Of a stretch of DNA of 46,577 nucleotides, positions 7,741 through 16,812 are shown piece by piece (position 1 is the first letter of the stretch; each line of letters begins with the position of its first letter). The stretch lies in the NCBI RefSeq assembly GCF_000340565.2, contig NZ_CP007203.1, positions 3,516,699-3,563,275 on the forward strand, in the 5' to 3' direction. This DNA comes from Nodularia spumigena CCY9414 (GTDB lineage: Bacteria > Cyanobacteriota > Cyanobacteriia > Cyanobacteriales > Nostocaceae). The position numbers and the translations under genes are program-made. Under the pieces are notes generated by a model. The model ran no database searches, was not told the origin of the DNA, and saw nothing but the letters and a program-made list of their open reading frames with translations.

Positions 7741-8130
7741 GGGTCCGTCACGGTTTCGACAGGTTGGCGAACGCTACTCTGTGATTCAGGTCGAGAGTGA
7801 GTCTCCTCTCGCAAATCAAAGGCTCAAAACAAAAGTAAATGCGAATAACATCGTTAACTTTGCTCGTAAGCCTGCTCTAGTAGCAGCTGCCTAAAAACCT
7901 CTTACAGGTTCGAGCGTCTCTGGTTTGACTCCGTTAAGGACTAGAGACCAACCCCCAACGGAAGCTCTAACAAGTGTTCTCTGGTTGGCTTGTTAGCTAA
8001 GACTTAATCAGAGCATCCTACGTTCGGGATAATGAACGATTCCCGCCTTGAGGGTTAGAAAGGCTAAACCTGTGAACGAACGGGGTGTAAATACCCAATT
8101 TGGACAGCAGTTCGACTCTGCTCGGATCCA
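7741..8130 (+). ncRNA. ssrA: Transfer-messenger RNA (tmRNA)
   Basis: This RNA rescues stalled ribosomes and tags the unfinished protein for proteolysis. The 5' end GGGTCCGTCACGGTTTCGAC and the 3' end TTCGACTCTGCTCGGATCCA pair as the tRNA-like acceptor stem (GGGTCCG with CGGATCC). The T-arm GGACAGCAGTTCGACTCTGC is clear. CCA is not encoded (the DNA continues CTT) and must be added. The tag frame runs from GCG at 7841 to TAA at 7892-7894 and reads ANNIVNFARKPALVAAA, a cyanobacterial-type tag with the Ala-Ala end recognised by Clp proteases. The one-piece order and 390-nt length fit a non-permuted cyanobacterial gene. Confidence 0.97.
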
Positions 8131-8147
8131 CTTAAATCAAAAACAAG

Positions 8148-8185
8148 TCCACCAAACACTCAGAAGTTTAGGTGGATTTTGTTTT
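8148..8185 (+). terminator. Terminator of ssrA
   Basis: The arms TCCACC (8148-8153) and GGTGGA (8171-8176), extended by AAAC/GTTT pairing, are followed by TTTTGTTTT. It begins 17 bases after the tmRNA 3' end. Confidence 0.7.
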
Positions 8186-8207
8186 GCTGCTTATACCTGA
8201 TTTAAGG

Positions 8208-10502
8208 TCATTTGACCTGCAAGCGAACTTCCTGAAACTGTTCAACTTCTAAACAATTGTTTTGGCAATTAACTTTTCGAGTGTCTACCCAGGCTTGTTG
8301 AACCTCTATACCGTGAAAGTGGAGTTGAACTGTGGTATATGGGAAAGTATAATTTCCCTGCTGTTGCCATGTAATTTCGAGAATATGGCGATCGCGCTTC
8401 AGGTAAAATTCATCTAAGCGCCATTCACCATATCCATCTCCAGCATCGCTATAAACCCGACCTTCACTGGTGAGACTCATAGGTGCGTAAATGTGAAGTA
8501 TAAGTTGTTTTTCTACCGACATGGGCAAAATACTCCCCGCCTTCACAAGTAGAGGTATCTGCTCAATGGGTGCTGCTATATTTACTGTTTTTGCTCCCTC
8601 CAATAAGGTATCATCCCAGAAGTTATACCAATATCCTTTCGGTAGGGTGATGGAACGAGAAGTTGCGCCTGACTCCACAATGGCAGCAACTAATATAGCA
8701 TCACCCAATAAAAAAGCATCTTCCACATCCCAAAGATCCTGGTCTGTACTATCAGCCCAAAACAATGGACGCATCAGAGGATATCCTTTCTGGTTAGCTT
8801 CCCAGGCGAGGGTATATAAATAAGGCATCAGTCGGTAGCGCAACTGTAAGAATTCCCGGACAATACTCAGAGTTGGTTCACCAAAACCCCAAGGTGTACG
8901 CGGCTTGACATTATTGGCGGAATGGGTGCGAAAAAATGGTAAAAAAGTTGACATTTGAAACCAGCGTAAATACAGTTCGGCGCTGGGATTACCTTTAAAT
9001 CCGCCAATGTCTGCGCCACTGTAGGGAATCCCTGATAGACCAAGATTCAGGACAGTAGGGATAGTTTGGCGTAACCCTGACCAACTGGTTTCAATATCTC
9101 CCGTCCAAGTCCAGGCGTAGCGTTGTAAACCTGCCCAACCTGCCCGTGAAACAATGAAAGGGCGTAACTCTGGTTTGTACTCACTGAGTGCTTCATAAGC
9201 AGCTTCAGCTTGGAGTAATCCATAAACATTATGAGCTTCCCGGTGGTCGCCACCTCTGCCTTCCATAAAATGCTGGGTTGAGTGCTGCGGTAAACTGGGA
9301 TCTCCCCATAAAACAAATACGCCTGGCTCATTCATATCATGCCAGAAACCAGTAAAGCCTAAATCAAGCAGATATTCATACTGACGACTCCACCAGTGGC
9401 GGGCTTGGGGGTTTGTGAAATCGGGAAAAGCGCACAGTCCAGGCCAGACAGGAGCAATCACGAGTTTACCATTGGGGAGTTGGCAAAATACTTCTTGGGC
9501 GCGACCTTCCTCAAATAATTCACTCTTGCGGTCAGCTTTCACGCCGGGATTAACAATATCTAGATGAATTGCGCTTAATGGTAGGTCATGGGTGATAAAT
9601 CCTTCCGCAACTTCTCGCACTGCTGTTTCTGTTTCATATCCCCAGCGTGACTGATGATATCCCAGTACCCAACGAGGTGGTAGGGCTGGACGACCTGTTA
9701 ATTCTGTGTATCGGTCTAGTAATTGGGGGGGTGTGCCAACACTGAGGTAATAACGCAGCGCTCCGCCTGTAAAATCAGCTGCGGCATAACCATTAAAGCT
9801 AAATGTGGCTTTATAACTATTTTCGTAGAAGATTAAGTAACTGCCAAGGTCATGTAAACCCAAATAAGCCGGAATACACAGGTAAAGCGGGTCAGTTCCT
9901 GGGCAATATCTACCGCCAGCATCATAGTTCCACATCTGATAACTGCTGGTTGCGGATGTGGTGCGGAGGTTCAGAGGCGCAGCCCGTTCTCCTAATCCGT
10001 AAATATGTTCAAGCGATCGCAATTTGGCCTGATGTAGCCAACCAGAAGTTTTTTGCTGGGGCGGTAATTCCTCACGGATGGTTTGCCCAAAAGCATTTTG
10101 TAATTCCAAACTGCCATTTAGGGATATAATCACCTGGAGAGATGCCGTAGAAATTAGCCAGCGATCGCCTAGTTCCTGAAATTTTACCGCTATTTCTGGC
10201 CAATCTTTACGAGCGCTAGCATAGGGAATCGGAAGTACTCCAGGTTGCCAATCAATCCGAACTAAATCCTCAGCCAAAAAGCATATTTCCAATTCAACAT
10301 TCTGAAAATAAAATTTTCCACCCCTTTGAGTAGTTTCCGCGCGGAGAATGTCGCCAATTTCTGCAAACACCTCTATATTTGGCGAACTCTGAAACCGACG
10401 CTCTAAAGCGTCCCGTTGCAGGGGATAAAAGAATGAGCCTAAAAACCGTCGTACTTTGATTAAGCGGAGGTTTAATAAGACCTGTTTCCAGAAATTCATC
10501 AC
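8208..10502 (-). CDS. GH31 family alpha-glucosidase
   Basis: A 764-residue glycoside hydrolase that should release glucose or xylose from non-reducing alpha-linked ends. The N-terminal beta-sandwich contains IYGLGERAAPLNLR. The catalytic barrel has the nucleophile Asp389 in FWHDMNEPG and the acid/base Asp469 in WTWTGDIETSW, with SRAGWAGLQRYAW just before. The conserved FFRTHS and YLYTLAWE segments and C-terminal beta-domains (TLPKGYWYNFWDDT, VYSDAGDGYGEW) follow. Length is normal and no signal peptide is seen, so it probably acts in the cytoplasm on glycogen-derived or imported oligosaccharides. It is transcribed towards ssrA and ends just after the ssrA terminator. Substrate specificity cannot be read from sequence alone. 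Confidence 0.92.
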   Translation of the reverse strand: MMNFWKQVLLNLRLIKVRRFLGSFFYPLQRDALERRFQSSPNIEVFAEIGDILRAETTQRGGKFYFQNVELEICFLAEDLVRIDWQPGVLPIPYASARKDWPEIAVKFQELGDRWLISTASLQVIISLNGSLELQNAFGQTIREELPPQQKTSGWLHQAKLRSLEHIYGLGERAAPLNLRTTSATSSYQMWNYDAGGRYCPGTDPLYLCIPAYLGLHDLGSYLIFYENSYKATFSFNGYAAADFTGGALRYYLSVGTPPQLLDRYTELTGRPALPPRWVLGYHQSRWGYETETAVREVAEGFITHDLPLSAIHLDIVNPGVKADRKSELFEEGRAQEVFCQLPNGKLVIAPVWPGLCAFPDFTNPQARHWWSRQYEYLLDLGFTGFWHDMNEPGVFVLWGDPSLPQHSTQHFMEGRGGDHREAHNVYGLLQAEAAYEALSEYKPELRPFIVSRAGWAGLQRYAWTWTGDIETSWSGLRQTIPTVLNLGLSGIPYSGADIGGFKGNPSAELYLRWFQMSTFLPFFRTHSANNVKPRTPWGFGEPTLSIVREFLQLRYRLMPYLYTLAWEANQKGYPLMRPLFWADSTDQDLWDVEDAFLLGDAILVAAIVESGATSRSITLPKGYWYNFWDDTLLEGAKTVNIAAPIEQIPLLVKAGSILPMSVEKQLILHIYAPMSLTSEGRVYSDAGDGYGEWRLDEFYLKRDRHILEITWQQQGNYTFPYTTVQLHFHGIEVQQAWVDTRKVNCQNNCLEVEQFQEVRLQVK

Positions 10503-10554
10503 CTAAGTTCTGAGTATTTTGGGGACTAGGCGGGTGATTTTATCAGTAAGTTAC

Positions 10555-10640
10555 CTGCTAGATAAATACTAGACAAAGCTAGACATTTACTTCTTACGTC
10601 AAAGGGAGCATGGGAGCGGTTATCCCTCGGTAAGCGTTCA
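10555..10640 (-). ncRNA. Possible omegaRNA (TnpB guide RNA) 3' segment
   Basis: TnpB elements make a guide RNA from the end of tnpB and the right end of the element. Here the sequence just after the TnpB stop (minus strand GAGGGATAACCGCTCCCATG) is shared, with few changes, by the ORF-less copy at 24181-24230. That conservation outside coding sequence is what a structured RNA would give. No folding or expression evidence is available. Confidence 0.3.
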
Positions 10641-11717
10641 AGGTTTAGCCAACCTCGATAAAACTATTGCTGCGTTTAAATCTCTGTCCATTGAATGCCC
10701 ACAATTTTGGCAATTGTAAACTCTTTCTGAAAGTGGCATATCTTGAATATGTCCACAATTGGAACAGGTTTTGGTCGATGGAAACCAACGGTCAGCAATG
10801 ATTATTTCACAACCAAACTTCTTAGCTTTGTATTCTAGCTGACGCTTGAATTCATAAAATCCGCAATCAGCAATTACTTGAGCTAATTTATGATTAGATA
10901 GCATCCCTGAAACATTCAAATTCTCTACGACTATCTTTGCGTGGTTTTTGCATAAGTAAGTAGTGATTTTGTGAAGGGTATTCTTTCTCAAGTTAGCTAT
11001 CTTGGCATGGTGTCTAGCTAATGTAATTTTAGCTTTATACCTATTGTTGGAACCCTTGATCTTTCTGGCGAGTTTCCTAGAAAGTCTTTTAAGTTTTCTC
11101 AGGTTAGTTTTGTAGTGTTTGGGGTTAGGAAATACTACACCTGTAGAAAGAGTAGCTAATTCTTTTACCCCAATATCCACACCTACAACTTCATACTTTT
11201 TAAGGGTTGGTTCATGCTCTTGTTCATAAGCAAAGGCGATAAACCAACTGTCAGCAGTACGAGATATAGTGATTGATTTACAAGTGGTATGCGGTAAACC
11301 TTCGTAAGCAAAACGACACATTCTATCCTTATGAGCTATGACAATAATTGCGATTTCGCCTTGAAGCATAGACATCATAATTGATAAGAACTTCTTTCTT
11401 TTAAAGTTCAAGCCTCCGCCAATTTCCGATACCCATTCGTCAACAGCTAAACCCCTATTTAAACAAAATGTTTCCATAGCGGTGATTTGATTCCTCAATT
11501 CCGGTTTCTGTCCATTAGAAGAAACGCGACAATAAACGATATTTTTACGATGTTGCTCTGTGGGTTTTAATCCCTGAATAATCAATAAGTCGTTCTCTGT
11601 ATAAAACCGATGCCCCGATGGTGTTCTTTTTGCTGGTAATTTTCCAGAATTGTCCCATCTTTGTAGTGTTTTAACAGAAACTCCAATTTTCTCGGCAAAT
11701 TCATGTGGTTTAAACAT
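10638..11717 (-). CDS. In-frame fusion of IS607 TnpA (serine recombinase) and TnpB (RuvC nuclease)
   Basis: Residues 1-45 are the MerR-like helix-turn-helix of IS607 TnpA (FAEKIGVSVKTLQRWDNSGK). Residues 58-138 are the serine-recombinase domain, with catalytic Ser66 in YCRVSSNGQ and IAHKDRMCRF. At about residue 140 the sequence jumps to TnpB (KSITISRTADSWFIAFAYE). TnpB then runs to its end: RuvC-I Asp181 in GVDIGVKELAT, RuvC-II Glu265 in VVENLNVSGM, a CxxC...CxxC zinc ribbon at 318-339, and RuvC-III MDRDLNAA. Missing are the end of TnpA and the N-terminal RNA/DNA-recognition part of TnpB. The natural reading is a deletion that happened to keep frame. All three RuvC acidic residues and the recombinase serine survive. 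Function is unlikely but not excluded. Confidence 0.85.
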   Translation of the reverse strand: MFKPHEFAEKIGVSVKTLQRWDNSGKLPAKRTPSGHRFYTENDLLIIQGLKPTEQHRKNIVYCRVSSNGQKPELRNQITAMETFCLNRGLAVDEWVSEIGGGLNFKRKKFLSIMMSMLQGEIAIIVIAHKDRMCRFAYEGLPHTTCKSITISRTADSWFIAFAYEQEHEPTLKKYEVVGVDIGVKELATLSTGVVFPNPKHYKTNLRKLKRLSRKLARKIKGSNNRYKAKITLARHHAKIANLRKNTLHKITTYLCKNHAKIVVENLNVSGMLSNHKLAQVIADCGFYEFKRQLEYKAKKFGCEIIIADRWFPSTKTCSNCGHIQDMPLSERVYNCQNCGHSMDRDLNAAIVLSRLAKP

Positions 11718-11816
11718 AAATACACTTAGATATTTGTCTATAAGTGTATAAGTATGTCTATTTAATTGTCAACTTAGGATAGCTCATTGCTTAATTTTTA
11801 ACGTAACGCCGTAATT

Positions 11817-11839
11817 CCCCATCCCTCTACAGGGTGGGG
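11817..11839. other. GC-rich stem-loop between IS607 and the kinase gene
   Basis: CCCCATCCCT pairs with AGGGTGGGG across a CTAC loop with one bulge. There is no T tract on either side, so it is not a classic terminator. It resembles the end hairpins of IS200/IS605 elements and may be another transposon relic. Confidence 0.35.
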
Positions 11840-11895
11840 ATGTGAGTCAGAAGGCGACGAAACCAACTCCGACCAATTAAGCAGTTCTTGGGGTA

Positions 11896-13467
11896 CTACT
11901 CGCCAGGTACGACTATGGGACTTGGCTTGTTTTCTACCGTGGGGACTACCACAGTCGGAGGATCTGAGCGTTTGGCTTCGGGAGATGGTGGCGCTGTGGG
12001 TATAATTATCGGATTTGATTGCTTCACCGGTGGGGGTGAGGTGGAATTGTTGCCAGTAGTGGGTAAACTATTTTCCGGCGATGGCGGGGGTAAAGCCTCA
12101 CGAGTTTCACGGACTTCTCGCAGCCTTTCGACTAATGACGGTGTGGGAGCAACGCTAGGTGTAACTGACGATTCCGGAGAACTGGGTTTTGGCGCACTGT
12201 CCGTTGAAGTGCTGCTACTGGTATTGGGAGTTTGATCTTCAGGAACAGGAATAGGACGCTGGCGTTGTCTGGAAGTTCTCACGGGTGCAGAGTTACGCGG
12301 CGAAGAAGTGCGCCGATTTTGTCTGCTGTTATTTTCTTCTTCTTCAGATGAAGATGGCGAATCAGCGAATGGTTCTGTTTGCTCCGACTCAATTGTGCGC
12401 TTCTCAAACAGAGGTGGTGAAGTTGACTGTGGCTGAAAATTAGAAAATACGGTAGTGATGCCAAAACCTGCTGCGCCAGCAACAACGATTATACTTAAAG
12501 CGATGAAGATTTTAGGATTCGGCAGGTTTTGAGGCATTGATGGCTTTTTCAGCCGACTGAGCAGAGGTTTTTGGGGAATTTTTTGGCGCTGTTGCTCGAC
12601 AGGTAACACTATAGTTGACACTGCCTCAGTTGGAACTGCCTTATTTTGTGTATTCATTGTACTTCCAGGCAATAATTGCAACCATTCGGCAACTGTTGCT
12701 GGACGAAATTGAGGTTCTACAGCCATCCCACGCATGACAGCTTGATTAACTGCTGCACTCAGGTGGGGTTGCAGTTCGCGAGGAGAGGGCATTTGTTCGC
12801 GATCGCGCAATAATGCTGGTAAGGGAACTTGTGCTGTCAACAAAGCATACAATGTTGCTGCCAAACCATAAACATCTGTAGCGGGTGTGCGCTCTGCTTG
12901 AGTCAAATACTGTTCCAGGGGAGCATAGCCTTCAGAAACCATGCCAGTGTGAGTTTGCCTGACACCATTATTAAATTCGCGAGCAATTCCAAAATCAATC
13001 AGTACTACTTCCTGAGTTCCTTGACGCAAAATAATATTGTCTGGCTTAATATCCCGGTGTAGCAAACCATTCTGATGTACTACCTGTAACGCTGACCCAA
13101 TTTGACGAATATAATGAATGGCTCTGGCTTCTAGTAAGGGTATCGCTGGCAACACAAATGCGTCTCCCAATGTATCGCCACGGATGTATTCCATCACCAT
13201 GTAAGGCAGTCCATCTTCGACAAAAAAGTCACTGACCCTGACAATATGAGGATGAATACAAGTAGCCAATCTTCTGGCTTCGTCTTGGAATTGGCGCTCG
13301 AACTTGGGAAAATCAGGATGTTGACGGAGTTTTTCATTAATAGTTTTCATCACTACCTCTTGACCTAAGTAGTGATGAGTCGCTTTAAAAGTAATACCAA
13401 AACCACCGCGCCCTATTTCCTGGTTCAGGGTATATTTGCCACCCTGCAAAGTTGTGCCTGCTAACAT
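11896..13467 (-). CDS. Membrane-anchored Ser/Thr protein kinase (Hanks type)
   Basis: A 523-residue eukaryotic-type kinase. From the chosen start ([20 protein letters not shown]), residues 12-270 form the kinase domain: glycine loop [12 protein letters not shown], Lys41 in VVMK, Asp139 in HRDIKPDN, Asp158 in IDFG, and the [13 protein letters not shown] activation segment common in cyanobacterial kinases. A single transmembrane helix ([21 protein letters not shown]) near residue 310 is followed by a Pro/Ser/Thr-rich tail of about 180 residues, probably periplasmic and disordered, without recognisable PASTA or WD repeats. I reject 21 extra N-terminal codons because they are encoded by a CTCAGCACTCAGCA-type intergenic repeat. 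The target proteins are unknown. Confidence 0.9.
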   Translation of the reverse strand: MLAGTTLQGGKYTLNQEIGRGGFGITFKATHHYLGQEVVMKTINEKLRQHPDFPKFERQFQDEARRLATCIHPHIVRVSDFFVEDGLPYMVMEYIRGDTLGDAFVLPAIPLLEARAIHYIRQIGSALQVVHQNGLLHRDIKPDNIILRQGTQEVVLIDFGIAREFNNGVRQTHTGMVSEGYAPLEQYLTQAERTPATDVYGLAATLYALLTAQVPLPALLRDREQMPSPRELQPHLSAAVNQAVMRGMAVEPQFRPATVAEWLQLLPGSTMNTQNKAVPTEAVSTIVLPVEQQRQKIPQKPLLSRLKKPSMPQNLPNPKIFIALSIIVVAGAAGFGITTVFSNFQPQSTSPPLFEKRTIESEQTEPFADSPSSSEEEENNSRQNRRTSSPRNSAPVRTSRQRQRPIPVPEDQTPNTSSSTSTDSAPKPSSPESSVTPSVAPTPSLVERLREVRETREALPPPSPENSLPTTGNNSTSPPPVKQSNPIIIPTAPPSPEAKRSDPPTVVVPTVENKPSPIVVPGE

Positions 13468-13701
13468 AGGAAGTGCTGAATGCTGAGTGCTGAGTAAGCA
13501 AATATTATTGATTCTTGAGTCTTCAGGCAATTGTAAATCGCCAGTTTTCCCATATATTTATACAGGGATAATTTATATTTTGAATTCCCGAAGTGGAAAA
13601 CCTCCCGTTTATATTAACAGCTTTGTCTTGTTCATCATACAGTAGGGGTTAAATGATGCCCATTGGTATTGCTCTATGGCGCTCACTGAGTAGTTCTTTT
13701 T

Positions 13702-14611
13702 ATGCGTAGAGATTCGATATTTTACAAACTATTTCAACAATCTCCCAATTTACTGTTTGAACTTTTGAGAGATTCTCCAGAAAATGCAGGTGAATACAAA
13801 TTTGACTCGGTAGCTGTCAAAGAACCCAAATTTGAGATTGATGGCGTATTTCTCCCACCGGAAAGTGAAGGTGCTGGAGTTGTATATTTCTGTGAGGTGC
13901 AGTTTCAAAAAGATGAGAGGCTGTATGAAAGAGTATTTGCGGAATCTTCATTATATTTTTACCGCAACCGTCACAGGTTTAGTGAGACAGCGCGGTCTTG
14001 GGGGTTTCCCCCATGAGTGACTGTCGAACCCGAAGGGTGATTGGCAAGCAGTCATAATTTATCCATCTCGCAATATTGAACAAAGTGATATTTATCCCCA
14101 TCGCAACCAACTTAATGGAGACCAAGTACATTGTATCTATTTAGATGAGTTGGGAGATATTCGTTCCTTACCTTTGTGGGTAGCATTAATGGTGTTAACT
14201 ACGATAGATGCAGAACAAGCGCCGCAAGAAGCCAGGTATTTATTAGCCAGAAATCAACAGGAAGTGCGATCGCCATCAAGTCGCGTCATAATTGAGTTAG
14301 TGACGACAATAATGGTGTACAAGTTTGAACAATTAAGCCGAAGGGAAGTAGAAACCATGCTAGGGATTACACTTAAGGAAACGCGAGTTTACCGGGAAAT
14401 TAAGGAAGAGGGGCGAGAAGAAGGACGAGAAGAAGGAGAAAGATCGCTTGTTCTGCGTCAACTAACTCGAAGGGTGGGAGAATTACCTCAAGAGGTGCGT
14501 TCGCGGGTTGAAACTTTGTCTTTAGAACAATTAGAAAATCTCGGCGAAGCATTGCTTGATTTTAGCAGTATGGCTGATTTGCAAGTTTGGTTAGAAACAC
14601 CAATGCATTAA
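13702..14611 (+). pseudogene. DUF2887 / Rpn-family nuclease-like gene broken by a palindromic repeat
   Basis: The first part starts MRRDSIFYKLFQQSPNLLFE and includes EIDGVFLPPE, VYFCEVQFQKD and SSLYFYRNRHRFS, the PD-(D/E)XK-like core of this family. After codon 13981-13983, 55 foreign bases (13984-14038) add a stop at 14014-14016. The protein then resumes in another frame as DWQAVIIYPSRN at 14039 and runs through YLDELGDIRSLPLW, a coiled REEGREEGREEGE stretch and a DUF4351-like C-terminus (LEQLENLGEALLDF). Removing the 55 bases would restore one frame of about 284 codons. Such proteins are cyanobacterial homologues of recombination-promoting transposase-like nucleases. The downstream part could in principle restart at ATG 14150. 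Confidence 0.8.
13984..14038. repeat. 55-bp palindromic repeat inserted in a gene
   Basis: The insert contains the dyads GGGGG-TTT-CCCCC and GACAG...CTGTC and, read on the minus strand, starts ACCCTTCGGGTTCGACAGTC. It is the same family as the insert at 1337-1420. Its length (55, not a multiple of three) and an internal TGA inactivate the host gene. Confidence 0.75.
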
Positions 14612-14613
14612 AT

Positions 14614-16641
14614 TTAAAATCTTTGACCTATACCTAAATGCACCTTGCTTTCTCCCTGGTCATTAATGCCATAATCAGCGCGGATTAAGCCCAGAGGGGA
14701 GTCTATACGCACCCCAGCGCCATAACCAAAACCTTGACCAGGTTTTCCTCGCGCACCCGCCGGATCTCCTAATACAGTCTCACCAGAACCTAAGTCTGAG
14801 GCAAAATCGGCAAATACCACACCCCCCAATACTGGCACAATGGGGAAGCGATATTCTGCGGTAGCTAATACATAACTGCGACCACTCCCAATATCTCCGA
14901 CATCGTAACCCCGGACTGAATTAGAACCACCCAAGTTAAAACTTTCATAAGGTGGTAAATCACCAATGACTGTACCCGCTTGAAAATTCACAGCAAATAC
15001 TTGTGGCTGAGTATTATTAGTATTAAATAATTTGACTGGCACATACTGAGTAAAGTTAGCCTTGAGGCGATTCATGGCAATATTACCTTGACCAACGGGT
15101 ACAGATTGTTCTGTACTCAGACTCAGTAAAGAACCTTGAGTAGGATTAAATATATTATCTCGGTTATCTTGAGAGGCGGTAAAGGATACCGTAGCTAGAT
15201 CATCAATACCGGTTTCACTTGCAGTGAGGCGATTGCCTTGTGCGTCTGTTGGGGTAATATTACCTTGGCGATCGCGAATACTGGTGCGAGTATAATTAAA
15301 TCCCAAAGTGGTATCCCAATCATCAAGGGGTTGCACAAAGCTGATACCAGTACCAATCTGACCTTCCCGCACTTTATCGCCATTGGGGAGTGTAATTTTT
15401 TCATCCAAGGTTTCGGAAACTTCCCGGCGACGAAAAGCATTAACTGTGTAGCCTAAACGGTCAGGTTCAGTAGCACGATAAGGACTGCTTAATTTAGTAT
15501 TAAACTGCAAGTCATTACGACTCAAACCCACATTTACCGACAAATTCTCATTAATCCCCCGAATATTCTGATCTTGATAGCTTAACGTACCTAACAAGCC
15601 CAAGTCAGCGTTATAGCTACCACCTACGTTAATCGCACGCGCGCCAAATTCTTTGACTTCGTAAATTAAATCAACTTGATTCGCCTCACGTTCAAAGGCA
15701 ACATTCACACTTTCAAATAAGCCTGTACGATATAACTGCTGCACATCTTGGCGGACTGCATTTTCTTGATAAATTTGCCCAGGCTTGAGTTTTAATTGCT
15801 TTCGCAGAAAATCGGGCTGGGTGCGTCCTTTAACTGGTTCACCTTTGCTATCAATGGTTTGACCATCGTCATTAATAAAGCGAAACTTAATGTCACCCAC
15901 CACACCTTCAGCGACATTTACTGTGAGGATTCCTTCGCTGTTGGGTTGAATGGATAACACGTTTGCTAGCTGATAACCATTGTCGGCGTACCATTGGTCA
16001 ATTTGTTCTACAGCTTGTTTGAGTCCTTCGGGACTGATAGGTTTACCGATTTGCGATTGAAACCGTTCTTGGGCTACCTGATAAGTGAGTATTTTCGCCC
16101 CTGAAAGTTGCAGCGATCGCACTACCACCGGTTGCACCTGATACACTACATTTAATCCATTTGGATTAGTGGTGCTATTAACGTTAGCACTAGCAAATAA
16201 ACCAGTTTCTAAAATTGCCTCTACATCCTTTTGTAGCTGACTTTGACTGGTTTCCCCCCCGACTTTGGTTTTAACCACTTGGCGGACAATCTGCTGCAAT
16301 TCCTGAGTAACTCCCACTACCTGGACATCTGTAGCAGTGACAAATAAATTATTATCAGTGCTAGAGGAGGAGACGACCACAGGGGGAGGTGAAGAGGTAG
16401 GGTTTTTTTGTCCACCTGTTTGCACAACTACAGAATTTTGGGAAAATTGTTGCGTAGCTAAAGTTTCTGGGGATGCAATAGTCTCAATTCTTGCAGGTGT
16501 TTCGAGAATAACTGGCACTACTGAATTTTTAGTAGGTTGATCCTCAGAAGCAACTGTAATCAATGTAGCCTTTGCTTGTTGAGTAAGATTGCTAGCTGCC
16601 AAAGTAGCTAAAGTCAGAATTGCAGCAGAAGAAACTCGCAT
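14614..16641 (-). CDS. Omp85/BamA-type outer membrane protein
   Basis: A 675-residue outer membrane insertase of the Omp85 superfamily. A signal peptide is plausible at residues 1-25 (ILTLATLAASNLTQQAKA). A low-complexity Ser/Thr/Pro segment precedes POTRA repeats at about 100-340 (VQVVGVTQELQQIVRQVV; VRSLQLSGAKILTYQVAQ; GVVGDIKFRFINDDGQ). The C-terminal 16-stranded barrel has the lid-lock motif VRGYDVGDIG and ends with Phe (LGIGQRF), the usual outer membrane signature. Three POTRAs are typical of cyanobacterial members. It would fold beta-barrel proteins into the outer membrane; cyanobacteria often have several paralogues, and which one this is cannot be told. It ends 2 bp from the convergent broken gene. 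Confidence 0.9.
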   Translation of the reverse strand: MRVSSAAILTLATLAASNLTQQAKATLITVASEDQPTKNSVVPVILETPARIETIASPETLATQQFSQNSVVVQTGGQKNPTSSPPPVVVSSSSTDNNLFVTATDVQVVGVTQELQQIVRQVVKTKVGGETSQSQLQKDVEAILETGLFASANVNSTTNPNGLNVVYQVQPVVVRSLQLSGAKILTYQVAQERFQSQIGKPISPEGLKQAVEQIDQWYADNGYQLANVLSIQPNSEGILTVNVAEGVVGDIKFRFINDDGQTIDSKGEPVKGRTQPDFLRKQLKLKPGQIYQENAVRQDVQQLYRTGLFESVNVAFEREANQVDLIYEVKEFGARAINVGGSYNADLGLLGTLSYQDQNIRGINENLSVNVGLSRNDLQFNTKLSSPYRATEPDRLGYTVNAFRRREVSETLDEKITLPNGDKVREGQIGTGISFVQPLDDWDTTLGFNYTRTSIRDRQGNITPTDAQGNRLTASETGIDDLATVSFTASQDNRDNIFNPTQGSLLSLSTEQSVPVGQGNIAMNRLKANFTQYVPVKLFNTNNTQPQVFAVNFQAGTVIGDLPPYESFNLGGSNSVRGYDVGDIGSGRSYVLATAEYRFPIVPVLGGVVFADFASDLGSGETVLGDPAGARGKPGQGFGYGAGVRIDSPLGLIRADYGINDQGESKVHLGIGQRF

Positions 16642-16812
16642 AATATTTAGCCTAAATCACTGGTAGTTAGTTGTCTTGAGGTGAAGTAATGAGGATAATA
16701 CTAACTTCCAGCTGCTTGGCCGATTGATATCCTCATTTATACCTCTTACTCAAACAGACAGTTAATTTTCATATTTTGTTTCTTATCCCTATTCCCCATT
16801 CACAGTATTTAT

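Larger units (their letters stand above)
10550..11790 (-). mobile_element. IS607-type element, internally deleted
   Basis: The element is read on the minus strand: left end near 11717-11790, a single fused ORF, then the right end at about 10550-10637. Both ends are recognised because the same sequences flank the ORF-less copy at 24151-24450: CTAGACAAAGCTAGAC and GGGAGCATGGGAGCGGTTAT at the right, AATTGTCAACTTAGGA and GCTCATTG at the left. IS607 elements lack terminal inverted repeats and target duplications, so exact borders are approximate. Confidence 0.75.
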
